Source of the DNA: an uncultured Acetatifactor sp.
Lineage (GTDB): Bacteria > Bacillota > Clostridia > Lachnospirales > Lachnospiraceae
Direction of reading: 5' to 3'
DNA length: 49,235 nucleotides
NCBI GenBank assembly: GCA_910578815.1
Contig: CAJTSE010000003.1
Span: 15,675 to 64,909 of the forward strand
The notes below the pieces were generated by a model. The model was not told where the DNA came from. It searched no databases and saw nothing but the letters and a program-made list of their open reading frames with translations. Made by a program: the position numbers and the translations under genes. Numbering within the stretch: position 1 is the stretch's first letter; the number at the start of each line of letters is the position of its first letter. This document shows positions 9,494-18,181 of the stretch, piece by piece.

Positions 9494-10375
9494 ATGAAAG
9501 AAAAAATTATATCCTTGAAGTACGATGACATGTATCGGGGAGTATTTGCACACGAGAATGTCAGAAAGCAGTTCATAAGCGATGTGCTGGATATTTCACC
9601 GGAAAGCATCCGAACAGTCAGGCTGGCAGCATCTCATCTTTGGAAGCGGTATCGCAGTCAGAAGCTGGGTATCCTGGATATGGTACTGGAGATGAATGAT
9701 GATACGAAGATTAATGTGGAGCTGCAGATCAGGATGCAGAAGCACTGGGTTAAGAGACCGCTTTTTTACCTGTCCAGAATGTTTGAAGAGGACTTGAAGA
9801 TCGGTCAGGATTATAGCAGGCTTAAAAAGTGCATCAGTATTGGCATCCTGGATTTTAAGCTGTTAGAGGGGGAAGAGTGTCATTCCGTCTACCGTTTGCG
9901 GAATGAAAGGGGAGAAGAGCTGACGGCGCTGTGGGAGATACATATTATAGAACTTGGAAAGGATTCGTGCGGGGACAGGCTGGATGGCTGGATCAGGTTG
10001 TTTAATGCAAAAGAAAAGGAGGAATTGGACATGCTGGCAGCAAAGTATAGAGGTTTAACGGAGGCGGCAGAGATTATGAAGCGGATGAGTCTGGGAAAGG
10101 CGCTGCGGTATCGTTATGAGGCGTATTTAAAGGCTGCCAGGGACCGCTATGGGGAGGACGAGTATGTTAGGGATCAGGGAAGAGCAGAGGGTATCGTTGT
10201 CGGAAAGGCGGAAGGAAAGGCGGAAGACATTCTGCAGCTGCTGGAGGATTTAGGCGAGATACCCGACAGGGTGAAGGAGCGGATTCAAAAGGAAGCAGAT
10301 CTGCAGGTGCTGAACAGATGGCTGAAGGCTGCCGCCAGGGCCGAAAGTTTTGTGGGATTTGAAAATAGCATGTGA
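9494..10375 (+). CDS. Rpn-family PD-(D/E)XK nuclease/putative transposase-like protein
   Basis: 293 residues from the ATG at 9494, which has AGGAGG at 9485-9490; an in-frame ATG at 9452 has no comparable site. The N-terminus (MKEKIISLKYDDMYRGVF) and the motif Asp62 ... Glu76-Leu-Gln78 fit the Rpn (recombination-promoting nuclease) branch of the PD-(D/E)XK superfamily. The C-terminus has the charged GRAEG/GKAEG repeats typical of these proteins. Rpn proteins in E. coli cut DNA and promote recombination, and some work in phage defence. The gene is monocistronic, with a palindromic repeat downstream. A more divergent relative lies at 44042-44974. Confidence 0.8.
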   Translation: MKEKIISLKYDDMYRGVFAHENVRKQFISDVLDISPESIRTVRLAASHLWKRYRSQKLGILDMVLEMNDDTKINVELQIRMQKHWVKRPLFYLSRMFEEDLKIGQDYSRLKKCISIGILDFKLLEGEECHSVYRLRNERGEELTALWEIHIIELGKDSCGDRLDGWIRLFNAKEKEELDMLAAKYRGLTEAAEIMKRMSLGKALRYRYEAYLKAARDRYGEDEYVRDQGRAEGIVVGKAEGKAEDILQLLEDLGEIPDRVKERIQKEADLQVLNRWLKAAARAESFVGFENSM

Positions 10376-10471
10376 AAGCAAATGAATTAAACAGTACAGT
10401 AACAAAGATGGTCGCGAAGTCAGTGATTCTATATCACATAGACGGAAGCGGCTATTTTTTTCCGGCGTGGC

Positions 10472-10556
10472 TCAAATACCTATAGCGTCCTTAGGACGCA
10501 TTGCGTTCTGCTGCGTTGCAAAATGGATGCCTTGTCAGCATACTGTGGGTATTTGA
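10472..10556. repeat. 85-bp imperfect palindromic intergenic element
   Basis: The ends TCAAATACC and GGTATTTGA are perfect inverted repeats, and about 21 of the 30 terminal positions on each side pair, several others allowing G-U. An internal perfect hairpin GCGTCC-TTA-GGACGC lies at 10485-10499. It lies in the 271-bp gap between the Rpn gene and spoVAB and resembles a REP or MITE-like extragenic palindrome. The rest of the gap holds nothing recognised. Confidence 0.65.
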
Positions 10557-10646
10557 CTGAGAAATTGTATATTTTAGCTGCCTGTGAGGATAATAATTGC
10601 AAAAGGATTGTGAGTTACAGATTTAGCTGCGACATGGGAGGTTACA

Positions 10647-11126
10647 GTGAGAGAGCTTTTTCTGATAATTGCCGGAGCCAGCTATGGCTTTCTGGCGGCG
10701 GCAGGTGTGTTTACGGTACTGGCGGCGGTAGGGCTTGTCCCCAGATTCGCCAGCAAGACCCATACGGCCGGAAAGGTCATATTGTATGAAGAAGCCGTGA
10801 TTTTCGGTACAATCAGCGGTGCCATCCTCAGCATTTTCTCCAGGTATTGCAGGTTTGGCGCCTGGTGGCAGGGGATGTTTCCGGATGCTCAGAGGCTGTT
10901 ATGTATAATCGGTGGATCCTGGCAGGCCATATTCGGTCTGTTTGCCGGTATGTTTGTGGGGTGCCTTGCTTTAGCTATTGCGGAGATGCTTGACAGTATC
11001 CCGATTTTGGCCAGGAGGATTTCCTTCAGGCATGGAATCGGGCTGGCAGTATTAAGTATGGCTGCAGGTAAGTTATGCGGTTCACTGATTTATTTTTTGA
11101 CGGAATTTCACCGAACTGCCGCATAA
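10647..11126 (+). CDS. spoVAB: Stage V sporulation protein AB
   Basis: 159 residues with about four hydrophobic helices. It has SpoVAB-like sequence: a small-residue first helix followed by VGLVPRFASKTHT and LYEEAVIFGTISGA. SpoVA proteins lie in the inner membrane of the forespore and spore and move dipicolinic acid and calcium. The start is a GTG with GGGAGG at 10636-10641. spoVAA follows after 67 bp, so here spoVAB precedes spoVAA, the reverse of the Bacillus order. Confidence 0.85.
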   Translation: MRELFLIIAGASYGFLAAAGVFTVLAAVGLVPRFASKTHTAGKVILYEEAVIFGTISGAILSIFSRYCRFGAWWQGMFPDAQRLLCIIGGSWQAIFGLFAGMFVGCLALAIAEMLDSIPILARRISFRHGIGLAVLSMAAGKLCGSLIYFLTEFHRTAA

Positions 11127-11193
11127 GGCGAAATGATTTTCTATGATGCGCAAGGCGGAAAGATAAGGTCAGCATGGAAGGAAGTATGGAAAA

Positions 11194-11823
11194 ATGTCTA
11201 ATGTGACGGTTTATTTGAAATGCGAAAGAAACGTAGAGGTGCAGGCGCCGGATGTATTTTTGTCCGATATGGGAGCGGTACGCTGCCAGGAAGCGGCACT
11301 GGCTGCGAAGCTGAAAGCTATAAAGGTACATCACTTTTCTCAAAAGGATGCCAGGCGGTGTGTGATCAGCGTATTAAAGCTGGTGGAACTGATGGAAAAG
11401 GAATGTCAGGATATAAGCGTGCAGGTTCTGGGGGAAACAGATGTGCTGTTGGAGTGGGTCAATGTTCACAAGCATAAAGGGTGGCAGCAATGGCTTCGCG
11501 GGGCGTTAGTCTGTTTGGTCAGCTTTTTTGGAACGGCGTTCACCATTATGGCTTATCATAACGACGTAGGGATTAATAATGTATTTACCCTGATTTATTC
11601 CATGGTGATGAACAAAGAACCTCAAGGGCTGAACATTTTGGAAGTATCTTATTCTGTCGGGCTTGCTGCCGGAATCATTGTTTTTTTTAATCATGTAGGA
11701 GGCAGACGCCTGACGAAAGATCCTACTCCCATCGAGGTTTCCATCCGCAATTATGAGGAAGAGGTGGATAAAGCGCTGATCGCTCAGGCAGGCCGGGAAG
11801 GCAAGGAGAAGGAAACTAATTAA
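11194..11823 (+). CDS. spoVAA: Stage V sporulation protein AA
   Basis: 209 residues. A soluble N-terminal half (MSNVTVYLKCERNVEV, followed by an alpha/beta region) is joined to two membrane helices in the C-terminal half (FFGTAFTIMAYHNDVGINNV; YSVGLAAGIIVFFNHVGG) and a conserved tail containing DPTPIEVSIRNYEEEV. This is the SpoVAA architecture. It probably works with SpoVAB in the spore dipicolinate channel. The last 8 bp overlap the 3' end of the convergent yitT-like gene. The other spoVA genes are not adjacent; spoVAC lies 6 kb away. Confidence 0.88.
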   Translation: MSNVTVYLKCERNVEVQAPDVFLSDMGAVRCQEAALAAKLKAIKVHHFSQKDARRCVISVLKLVELMEKECQDISVQVLGETDVLLEWVNVHKHKGWQQWLRGALVCLVSFFGTAFTIMAYHNDVGINNVFTLIYSMVMNKEPQGLNILEVSYSVGLAAGIIVFFNHVGGRRLTKDPTPIEVSIRNYEEEVDKALIAQAGREGKEKETN

Positions 11824-12682
11824 ATCCACGAAAGCCCTTTCCGATAATTTCACTGCTGTTTGTGATGGCAATAAACGCTCCCGGCTGTGTTTTGCGTATG
11901 AAATTACGTAATTCCACAGCCTGGCTTCGTTTCATAATGGTGATGATGACGGTCTTTTCATTGTGTTGATAAGCGCCCTCTGCCCGATAGATGGTAGCGC
12001 TGCGCTGCAGGTGTTCCATGATATAGTCGCAGATAGGGGTGGGATTATCGCATATTATGGTAAAGCATTTACAGAGGTTGATGTTTTCAATGACACCGTC
12101 CACCACAAGGGATTTTGCCAGCAGGCCGCAGAGTGAAAAAAGACCGGTCTGGGCATCGAATACCAGGCAGGATGCGGCTACGATTCCAAGATCCACGAGA
12201 AACAGAGCCGTGCCGATATTGATTCGGGTATGTTTTTTTAAAATCATGGCAAGAATATCTGTCCCGCCGCCGGAGGCTCCTATATTGAAAAAGATGGCAG
12301 CGCTGAAGGAGGGAAGAACGATTGCGAAAATTAACTCCAGAACAGGCTCGTTTGTCAATGGCCTGTTCATGGGGAAGAGGACCTCTGCTGCGGAAAGTCC
12401 CACAGAGGTCAACAGGCTTACATAGACGGTCTTGATGCCGGCATCCCTTCCTAGGAAGACAAAGCCTAACAGCAACAGAGCCATGTTGATGATAAAAGTG
12501 ATGATGCCCGGAGTTGTGGGGGTGACTGCACTTAAAACTACAGCAATACCCGTGACGCCGCCAAAGGAAAAGTTGTTGGGAAATTTAAAAAGATAAACCC
12601 CTGTCACCAGAATTAAGGTAGCGGCGGTCAACAAAAGGTACTCCAAAACGGTCTGCCGAAGGCTCATCTTACTGAAGCGCAT
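11816..12682 (-). CDS. YitT family membrane protein with C-terminal DUF2179 domain
   Basis: 288 residues. Five to six hydrophobic segments include FPNNFSFGGVTGIAVVLS and FFNIGASGGGTDILAMILKK, the repeated glycine-rich signatures of the YitT family. A soluble C-terminal domain of about 80 residues follows (DYIMEHLQRSATIYRAEGAY), ending ITNSSEIIGKGF, as in DUF2179. Function unknown; a transport role has been suggested. Upstream in-frame codons exist to 12754, but AAGGAG placed nine bases before the ATG at 12682 marks the start. Confidence 0.88.
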   Translation of the reverse strand: MRFSKMSLRQTVLEYLLLTAATLILVTGVYLFKFPNNFSFGGVTGIAVVLSAVTPTTPGIITFIINMALLLLGFVFLGRDAGIKTVYVSLLTSVGLSAAEVLFPMNRPLTNEPVLELIFAIVLPSFSAAIFFNIGASGGGTDILAMILKKHTRINIGTALFLVDLGIVAASCLVFDAQTGLFSLCGLLAKSLVVDGVIENINLCKCFTIICDNPTPICDYIMEHLQRSATIYRAEGAYQHNEKTVIITIMKRSQAVELRNFIRKTQPGAFIAITNSSEIIGKGFRGFN

Positions 12683-12782
12683 AACAAGAACTCCTTTGCC
12701 TTTATCTTGAGAACACATCTTAAATATTATAGCACCTTTTATGCATCGGTGCAAATCCGGACAAAGGATCTTTTACCTTTAT

Positions 12783-13130
12783 TTATATGGAAAAGCTGCG
12801 CAGCTTGCGCAGAGAAACCAGAAAGTCTATCAAGGTGTTTAATTCGGCATCATTTAAGGTCTGGGCCAGATCGGAAATACGCGAGGAGGACTCAGATTCG
12901 CCGGCGGAGGGCTTTTTGCCGAACAGGATGTAATCTGCGGACAGACAAAAGTGTTCGCAGAGCTTATATAAGGTTTCCTGTGACATCCCTTTTTTTCCGT
13001 TTTCGATCTCAGAGAGAAAGTTCACGGAAATGTCAATCATTTCCGCAAAGTAAGCCTGTGTATAGTGGTTCGATAAACGATAATTTCGAACTCTTTCTCC
13101 TACGGCCAATCTCAGCTCTAAAGCACCCAT
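12783..13130 (-). CDS. XRE-family transcriptional regulator
   Basis: 115 residues. An N-terminal HTH_3 domain spans about residues 8-66, with YTQAYFAEMIDISVNFLSEI forming the helix-turn-helix and IENGKKGMSQETLYKL following. A short C-terminal helical tail could mediate dimers. AAGGAGG precedes the ATG. It is divergent from the tandem surface-protein genes, and the intervening 210 bp contain a perfect inverted repeat next to their promoter, so local control of those genes is a reasonable inference. Confidence 0.87.
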   Translation of the reverse strand: MGALELRLAVGERVRNYRLSNHYTQAYFAEMIDISVNFLSEIENGKKGMSQETLYKLCEHFCLSADYILFGKKPSAGESESSSRISDLAQTLNDAELNTLIDFLVSLRKLRSFSI

Positions 13131-13206
13131 GTCCCGTTTCCTCCTTATCTTTTCTTTATTCTACCCTGATTAGAATCTCATGAAGATTATCAAAAGATGT
13201 AAATAA

Positions 13207-13258
13207 TTCGCTAATAGCGAAAAAAGTACTTGCAAATTACAACAATAGATGTTATCAT
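13207..13258 (+). promoter_or_regulatory. Promoter and adjacent inverted repeat before the surface-protein genes
   Basis: TTGCAA (13230-13235) and TATCAT (13253-13258) are spaced by 17 bp, a good sigma-A promoter. Directly upstream lies TTCGCT-AAT-AGCGAA (13207-13221), a perfect 6-bp inverted repeat. Its position suits an operator for the divergent XRE regulator; that link is inferred. Confidence 0.6.
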
Positions 13259-13340
13259 GACTTTTGTGAAGCGAACTTGGCAGGGAACGATTCACAAAAA
13301 TAATTTACATTTCTATTTTAAGAAAGGGAGAAGGAGAAAA

Positions 13341-14798
13341 ATGAAAGGAAAAAAGTTTTTAGCATTTTCATTGGCAGCAGCTTTGCTGGTAGGCGGCGCT
13401 ATGAGCGTATCTGCAGCCGGGGTGCAGGATGTATTTGATGCCGATGCTTATGCAGGAAAGTACGCTGACCTGAAGGCTTCTTACGGAACCGATGCAAAAG
13501 CACTTTTAGAGCATTTCCTGACTAACGGCGCAAAGGAGGGACGTATTGCCAGCGACATCCTTGATGTGGCGGCATACCGTAGCGCATATGCAGATTTGAA
13601 CGCTGCTTTCGGCGATAACTGGGATGCTTATGTAGAGCATTATCTTACCTTCGGCATCAAGGAGAAGAGAACCACCGGTGTTCTGTTTGACCTTGCTGAT
13701 TATGCGGCAAAGAATGCAGATGTTAAAGCTGCTTATGGCGAGGATTATGCAGCAATCGCACAGCATTATGTAAACTTTGGTAAGAAGGAAGGCAGACCCG
13801 GCGGCGAAATTAAGAAGGCAGAGTCTCCAGTGGTAGTTGCAGCGGCAAGCGGCAGCTCCGGAAGCAGTAATAATACCGACACAAATAAGCCTGCAGATGA
13901 TGATAATGCGACGGTAGCTCCTGCCGCACATCAGCACTGGACATTGGCACAGGGTGCAACGCTGATCAGCCAGCTGCTTCCTACCTGTACGGAAGCTGGT
14001 TATCAGGAGTTAAGATGTAATGCACCTGTAATGGAGAACGTGTACGTGGACGGAAAGTGGGTTGGAACCCAGCAGAAGGTAGTCAATGGTGTACCCGTAA
14101 CCTGTGATTCCGTATATAAGGTTTCGCTGGCTCCGGCGCATTCCAGACCTGAAAGTACTGATAACCTGTATATAGAGCATCCTACCTGCACATCTACCGG
14201 TGTTATGAAATATACCTGCACGAAGTGCGGTAAGGATATAACTGAGACCTTAGAGGCTCTCCAGCATGATTATGTTCAGGTTGGCTTCGTTGAATCCAAG
14301 GGCTGCAGACCGGGAGATGAAGGGCAAAACATTTTCCAGTGCAAGAACTGCGGCGTTAAGACGACGTCATCTCGTCCTCTTCTGAACCATCAGCTGGGAA
14401 CAAAGAGAAATGTTGAAGTAGAGTCTACTTGCACCGCAGCCGGCAAAGCTTATGGCTTCTGTGATGTTTGCGGCGCAAAGGTTTATGAGAATCTGCCTTT
14501 GAAGCCTCATAATGTAGCTAAGACCACAGATGTAATTGTTTATGCAGATACTTATACCGTAGAAGATGCTGCAGCTAACGATCAGACAAGAACTCATGCA
14601 GTATACAAGGTTACTTATTGTGGCGACTGCCAGTTGATCACTGCGGTAGATGCTGCAGATGCAGGCACGGATGTTCCTTGTGTAGACGCTAATAAGGACG
14701 GTGCTTGTGATACCTGTAAGCTCCAGATGAACAGGACTGGAAAGAACCAGATTAAGATTTATCAAGTGGGCGAAACCTTTATCGGTACAGTTCAGTAA
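13341..14798 (+). CDS. Secreted protein with three N-terminal repeats and C-terminal CxxC modules (paralogue 1)
   Basis: 485 residues with a clear Sec signal peptide (KKFLAFSLAAALLVGGAMS, cut near VSAAG). Three tandem repeats of about 42 residues follow, each of the form FDxxxYxxxYADLxxxYGxD...HYLxFGxKEGR (mature residues about 5-130). A Ser/Asn/Asp-rich linker comes next, then a C-terminal half with repeated Cys pairs (TCTSTGVMKYTCTKCGK, FQCKNCG, FCDVCGAKVYE, DGACDTC). Modules like the latter occur in clostridial surface proteins. No LPXTG or SLH anchor is seen. The ATG at 13341 has a GGAGAAGGAG site; upstream in-frame codons lie within the promoter. Function unknown. Confidence 0.8.
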   Translation: MKGKKFLAFSLAAALLVGGAMSVSAAGVQDVFDADAYAGKYADLKASYGTDAKALLEHFLTNGAKEGRIASDILDVAAYRSAYADLNAAFGDNWDAYVEHYLTFGIKEKRTTGVLFDLADYAAKNADVKAAYGEDYAAIAQHYVNFGKKEGRPGGEIKKAESPVVVAAASGSSGSSNNTDTNKPADDDNATVAPAAHQHWTLAQGATLISQLLPTCTEAGYQELRCNAPVMENVYVDGKWVGTQQKVVNGVPVTCDSVYKVSLAPAHSRPESTDNLYIEHPTCTSTGVMKYTCTKCGKDITETLEALQHDYVQVGFVESKGCRPGDEGQNIFQCKNCGVKTTSSRPLLNHQLGTKRNVEVESTCTAAGKAYGFCDVCGAKVYENLPLKPHNVAKTTDVIVYADTYTVEDAAANDQTRTHAVYKVTYCGDCQLITAVDAADAGTDVPCVDANKDGACDTCKLQMNRTGKNQIKIYQVGETFIGTVQ

Positions 14799-14834
14799 GC
14801 CCAATTTGTTTTCAAACCCTGCTAAAGTTTGATG

Positions 14835-14882
14835 AAAAATATCCCAAAGTGAAACGAAAGTTTTGCCGAGGGATATTTTTTA
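14835..14882 (+). terminator. Rho-independent terminator after the first surface-protein gene
   Basis: AAAAATATCCC (14835-14845) pairs perfectly with GGGATATTTTT (14870-14880) and runs into a T stretch. It separates the two paralogues and lies only about 30 bp before the ATG of the second, so the second gene depends on readthrough or a promoter within this gap. Confidence 0.75.
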
Positions 14883-14913
14883 TCACATGTGGGCATTGGT
14901 GAGAGGTGTCAGT

Positions 14914-16413
14914 ATGAGAGGGAAAAAAGTATTGACAATTTCGCTGCTGGCGATTCTGCTGGCAGGCAGCAGTTTACGGGTATCCGCCGCAGGTGTGAAG
15001 GATGTGTTTGATGCCGAATATTATGCCGGAAGATACAGCGACTTAAAATCCGCATATGGGACCGATGAGGCGGCGCTTCTGAATCATTTTGTGACCAGAG
15101 GAGCCTATGAGGGACGGATTATGAGTCCTATTCTTGACGTTGTGGCCTACCGGGCGGCCTATGCGGATTTAAATGCGGCTTTTGGGGATGACTGGAACGC
15201 CTATGTAAACCATTATCTGACCTATGGTATTGCGGAAAGGAGGACTTCGGGGGTTTTGTTTGACCTGGTGGGCTATGTGGACGGAAATCCTGATGTGGGA
15301 GCGGTATACGGCGAGGACTATATCGCTATTGCCAGGCATTATATTACTTACGGAATCAAGGAAGGCAGAAGCAGCAGCGGGCTTTTGAGGAAGGCGGTGA
15401 CGGCAGCATCCGACAGCCTTGGGGTCAGCGGGCCGACAGGGGGTGCGCCGGTGGGGAACGGCTGGGCAGGGGGATCAGGCAATGGCTGTGGAGAAGACGT
15501 GTCGCCGGGCGGTGTATTGGAAAACGGCGGTTCTGCGGGCAGTGTGTCAGAAGAAGGCAGAACGGCAGGCGGTATCTCTGGTGAGGGTGTATCGGGGGAG
15601 GCGGCTCCTGCAGGCCACGATCACAGTTGGAAATTGACGGACTCCTGTGCTGCTTCCTGCAGGGAAGACGGTTATCGAGACTACCAGTGTCAGGGGATGG
15701 TAGAGGTCAGGGACAGCGCAGGCTGCATGATAGCAATCGTACATTGTACGGAGACGAAACGGGAGATTATCAAGGCGGTCCATACAAGGCCGGATGAGAT
15801 TGCACACATTACCTGCGAAGACTGTACCCGCTCCGGTCTGATAACATATCGCTGTACGGTATGCGGCGAGACGCAGCAGGAGGTGATTCCGGCCCTTGGC
15901 CATGACTACAATAAGGAAGCGGATAAGCCACTGAAATCAAAAGCCTCAACATGCAGGGAGGCCGGCTGGGACGTCTTTGCCTGCAAGAGATGCGGAGCAG
16001 AGGTCAGGGAGACACGTCTGCTGGCGGATCATGTGGTGAAAGAGTGGGGGGTTGACCGGGAAGCGGCCTGCGCCGGGGAAGGTATAAGGCAAGGCCGGTG
16101 TTCACTCTGCAGCCTGCAGGTGACGGAGAGCATTCCCAGAACAAATCATGCCAATGCAGCGAATATCAATATATATGCAGACGCATACGAGGAAGGCACC
16201 AGTGTTCGTCATTCCGTGCAGAATATTACTTACTGCATGGACTGTGGGTATATTATTGCCGTAAGTACGCCCAGCTATGTAAACTGTGCCGACGCGGGAA
16301 ACGGTATGTGCGGAACCTGCGGTCTTGCAGTGACGCGGAAAGCATCCGCAGGGTTAAAGGTATACAGGACGGGAGACTATTATCCTGTCTGCTTGGATGA
16401 TACGGCCCGTTAG
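14914..16413 (+). CDS. Secreted protein with three N-terminal repeats and CxxC modules (paralogue 2)
   Basis: 499 residues, a tandem paralogue of the preceding gene. The signal peptide (VLTISLLAILLAGSSLRVSA) and the three FDxxxY...HYLTYGxxEGR repeats align with paralogue 1 without gaps. The linker differs: it is Gly-rich (GGAPVGNGWAGGSGNGCG), and the Cys modules are more divergent (YRCTVCGETQQE, FACKRCGAEVRE, GMCGTCG). Codon usage differs too: paralogue 1 uses A/T-ending codons much as a highly expressed gene would, whereas paralogue 2 is more GC-rich. The true start is the ATG at 14914; earlier in-frame codons overlap the terminator. Confidence 0.8.
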   Translation: MRGKKVLTISLLAILLAGSSLRVSAAGVKDVFDAEYYAGRYSDLKSAYGTDEAALLNHFVTRGAYEGRIMSPILDVVAYRAAYADLNAAFGDDWNAYVNHYLTYGIAERRTSGVLFDLVGYVDGNPDVGAVYGEDYIAIARHYITYGIKEGRSSSGLLRKAVTAASDSLGVSGPTGGAPVGNGWAGGSGNGCGEDVSPGGVLENGGSAGSVSEEGRTAGGISGEGVSGEAAPAGHDHSWKLTDSCAASCREDGYRDYQCQGMVEVRDSAGCMIAIVHCTETKREIIKAVHTRPDEIAHITCEDCTRSGLITYRCTVCGETQQEVIPALGHDYNKEADKPLKSKASTCREAGWDVFACKRCGAEVRETRLLADHVVKEWGVDREAACAGEGIRQGRCSLCSLQVTESIPRTNHANAANINIYADAYEEGTSVRHSVQNITYCMDCGYIIAVSTPSYVNCADAGNGMCGTCGLAVTRKASAGLKVYRTGDYYPVCLDDTAR

Positions 16414-16455
16414 ATTAACTGTTCCAAAGCAGGACTTTTTATTGAAGCAAACATA

Positions 16456-16484
16456 TTGACAAAGGAGGGAGCTGATAGTACAGT
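16456..16484 (+). promoter_or_regulatory. Predicted promoter for the flippase-like gene
   Basis: TTGACA (16456-16461) and TACAGT (16479-16484) are separated by 17 bp, in the 182-bp gap after the second surface-protein gene. A short stem TCGGCG/CGCCGA lies in the leader. Nothing else was recognised in the gap. Confidence 0.5.
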
Positions 16485-16595
16485 TATAAAGGCCTGTCGG
16501 CGGCTTTAGAATTTCTTTATGAATGACGCCGATAATTGTTAAGAAATATGGCGTAATGTATAACCATAAAAATGATTACATAAGGTATATTGGTG

Positions 16596-17642
16596 ATGAA
16601 TAAGAAGAGAATCCGTAAGTTCATATTATATGCAGCCCTGTTTATTGCAATAATGGCGCTGACCTTCTGGAATGTTTTCAGAGGACAGGATTTTAACGGG
16701 ATGCTGAAGGCTGTAGGGGAGATGTCAGGATGGTATGTGGTGGCAGCGATTTTCCTGGCGGTATCTTTTGTGGCGGGAGAAGGAAGCATGATATGGTATT
16801 TGCTTCGGGGCATTGGAGAAGGAAAGTCCTTTTTTCGCTGCCTGTCGTATTCATTTACAGGATTCTTCTTTTCCGGGATTACGCCTTCTGCCAGTGGCGG
16901 ACAGCCCATGCAGCTCTATTATATGAGTAAAGACGGCTGTACTTTTTCATCTTCCTTTGTAGTATTGATGACGATTGCGGTTTTAAATAAGCTGGCCATG
17001 GCTCTGCTGGGCATAGGAATTCTGCTGTTTTGGGGCGGACAGCTGCAAGGGCGTCTGGATGGATATTACGGTCTGTTCTGCCTGGGGCTGGTGCTTCATG
17101 TGGGCTGGGTAATCATTTTATTTTTGCTGATGTTCCGGTCTGCATGGATCAAGAAGCTGCTATACCAGCTGGAGAGAATTCCCGTGCGCATGAAGATTTG
17201 GAAGGAGTCGGAGAAAAGGCTGGAAAAAATCGAAAATTTTTTTGCCGGCTATGAGGAAACAGTGGGATTTTTACGAGATCATAAAAAGATGATCGGAGTG
17301 ACGGTGCTCGGCTCTCTTTTGCAAAGATGCTGCACTCTTATTCTGGTTTGTGTGGTATATAAGGGGCTGGGGCTGCAGGGAACGGCGCTGCCAAATCTTT
17401 TTTTCCTGCAGGCAGCGGTTGCCGTTGCCGTGGAAATGCTGCCTGTTCCCGGTGCACAGGGCATCACGGAGGCTATGTACAGCGGTGTGTTTGGCGGAAT
17501 CTTCACAGGTCATTATCTGGTGGCATCTATTTGCGTCACGCGAGGAATCAGTTTTTATTTTGTGCTGGCCATAGGAGGGTTATGTGTTCTTTTGCGCGGA
17601 TTTTTGGATAAAAACCGGAAAAATTCGGTGAAGGATACATAA
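16596..17642 (+). CDS. Lysylphosphatidylglycerol synthase TM region-like (flippase-like) membrane protein
   Basis: 348 residues, about eight hydrophobic helices. Two signatures of the UPF0104/YbhN and MprF flippase-domain family are present: FSGITPSASGGQPMQLYYM in the first half and MLPVPGAQGITEAMYSGV in the second. A basic-acidic cytoplasmic stretch lies between (about residues 195-235). In MprF this region translocates modified lipids; stand-alone members are mostly uncharacterised. The start is taken as the ATG at 16596; TTG and GTG codons precede it directly (16590, 16593). spoVAC follows 58 bp downstream, after a 16-bp perfect palindrome at 17666-17681. Confidence 0.85.
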   Translation: MNKKRIRKFILYAALFIAIMALTFWNVFRGQDFNGMLKAVGEMSGWYVVAAIFLAVSFVAGEGSMIWYLLRGIGEGKSFFRCLSYSFTGFFFSGITPSASGGQPMQLYYMSKDGCTFSSSFVVLMTIAVLNKLAMALLGIGILLFWGGQLQGRLDGYYGLFCLGLVLHVGWVIILFLLMFRSAWIKKLLYQLERIPVRMKIWKESEKRLEKIENFFAGYEETVGFLRDHKKMIGVTVLGSLLQRCCTLILVCVVYKGLGLQGTALPNLFFLQAAVAVAVEMLPVPGAQGITEAMYSGVFGGIFTGHYLVASICVTRGISFYFVLAIGGLCVLLRGFLDKNRKNSVKDT

Positions 17643-17700
17643 AGAAGGGAAATCAGCACATACTGAGAAAAAGCTTTTTCTGGAAAGGAAGGGTATCAGT

Positions 17701-18162
17701 ATGGAAGATGCAAAGGCGCAGCAGAAGGAATATGAAAAGTACGTAAAGGAGGTTACGCCCACTCATAATCTGTGGCTGCAGATGCTGAAGGCTTTCGTCA
17801 CGGGTGGCGTTATCTGTTGTATTGGGCAGTTTATCTTAAATTTTGCAGGCAGTATGAATCTGGATAAGCAGACTGCGGGAAGCTGGTGTTCCCTGATCTT
17901 GGTATTTTTGTCGGTTGTTCTCACCGGATTTGGAATCTATCCGAAGATTGTAAAGTGGGGCGGAGCAGGGGCGCTTGTACCCATCACTGGCTTTGCCAAT
18001 AGTGTGGCCGCACCTGCCATAGAGTATAAAGCCGAGGGGCAGGTATTCGGAATTGGCTGTAAAATTTTTACCATTGCCGGGCCGGTGATCTTGTATGGGA
18101 TCTTTGCCAGCTGGGTGCTGGGGCTTGGGTATTGGATTATGAAATTAGCAGGAATTGCCTGA
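17701..18162 (+). CDS. spoVAC: Stage V sporulation protein AC
   Basis: 153 residues with four hydrophobic helices. The family signatures AFVTGGVICCIGQFILNF, ALVPITGFANSVAAPAIEYK and KIFTIAGPVILYGIFAS identify SpoVAC rather than the shorter SpoVAE. SpoVAC forms part of the dipicolinate channel of spores and behaves as a mechanosensitive channel in Bacillus. Unusually, spoVAD and spoVAE do not follow; a strong hairpin ends the unit immediately. Ribosome binding site AAAGGAAGGG upstream. Confidence 0.88.
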   Translation: MEDAKAQQKEYEKYVKEVTPTHNLWLQMLKAFVTGGVICCIGQFILNFAGSMNLDKQTAGSWCSLILVFLSVVLTGFGIYPKIVKWGGAGALVPITGFANSVAAPAIEYKAEGQVFGIGCKIFTIAGPVILYGIFASWVLGLGYWIMKLAGIA

Positions 18163-18181
18163 GAAATCAAGTTCATCAACG

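Noticed and set aside
10523..10789. Forward frame of 88 codons before spoVAB
   Set aside because: It starts inside the palindromic repeat, has no ribosome binding site and runs out of frame into spoVAB.
12707..13183. Forward frame of 158 codons over the XRE gene
   Set aside because: Antisense to a clear HTH protein with its own ribosome binding site; composition is non-coding.
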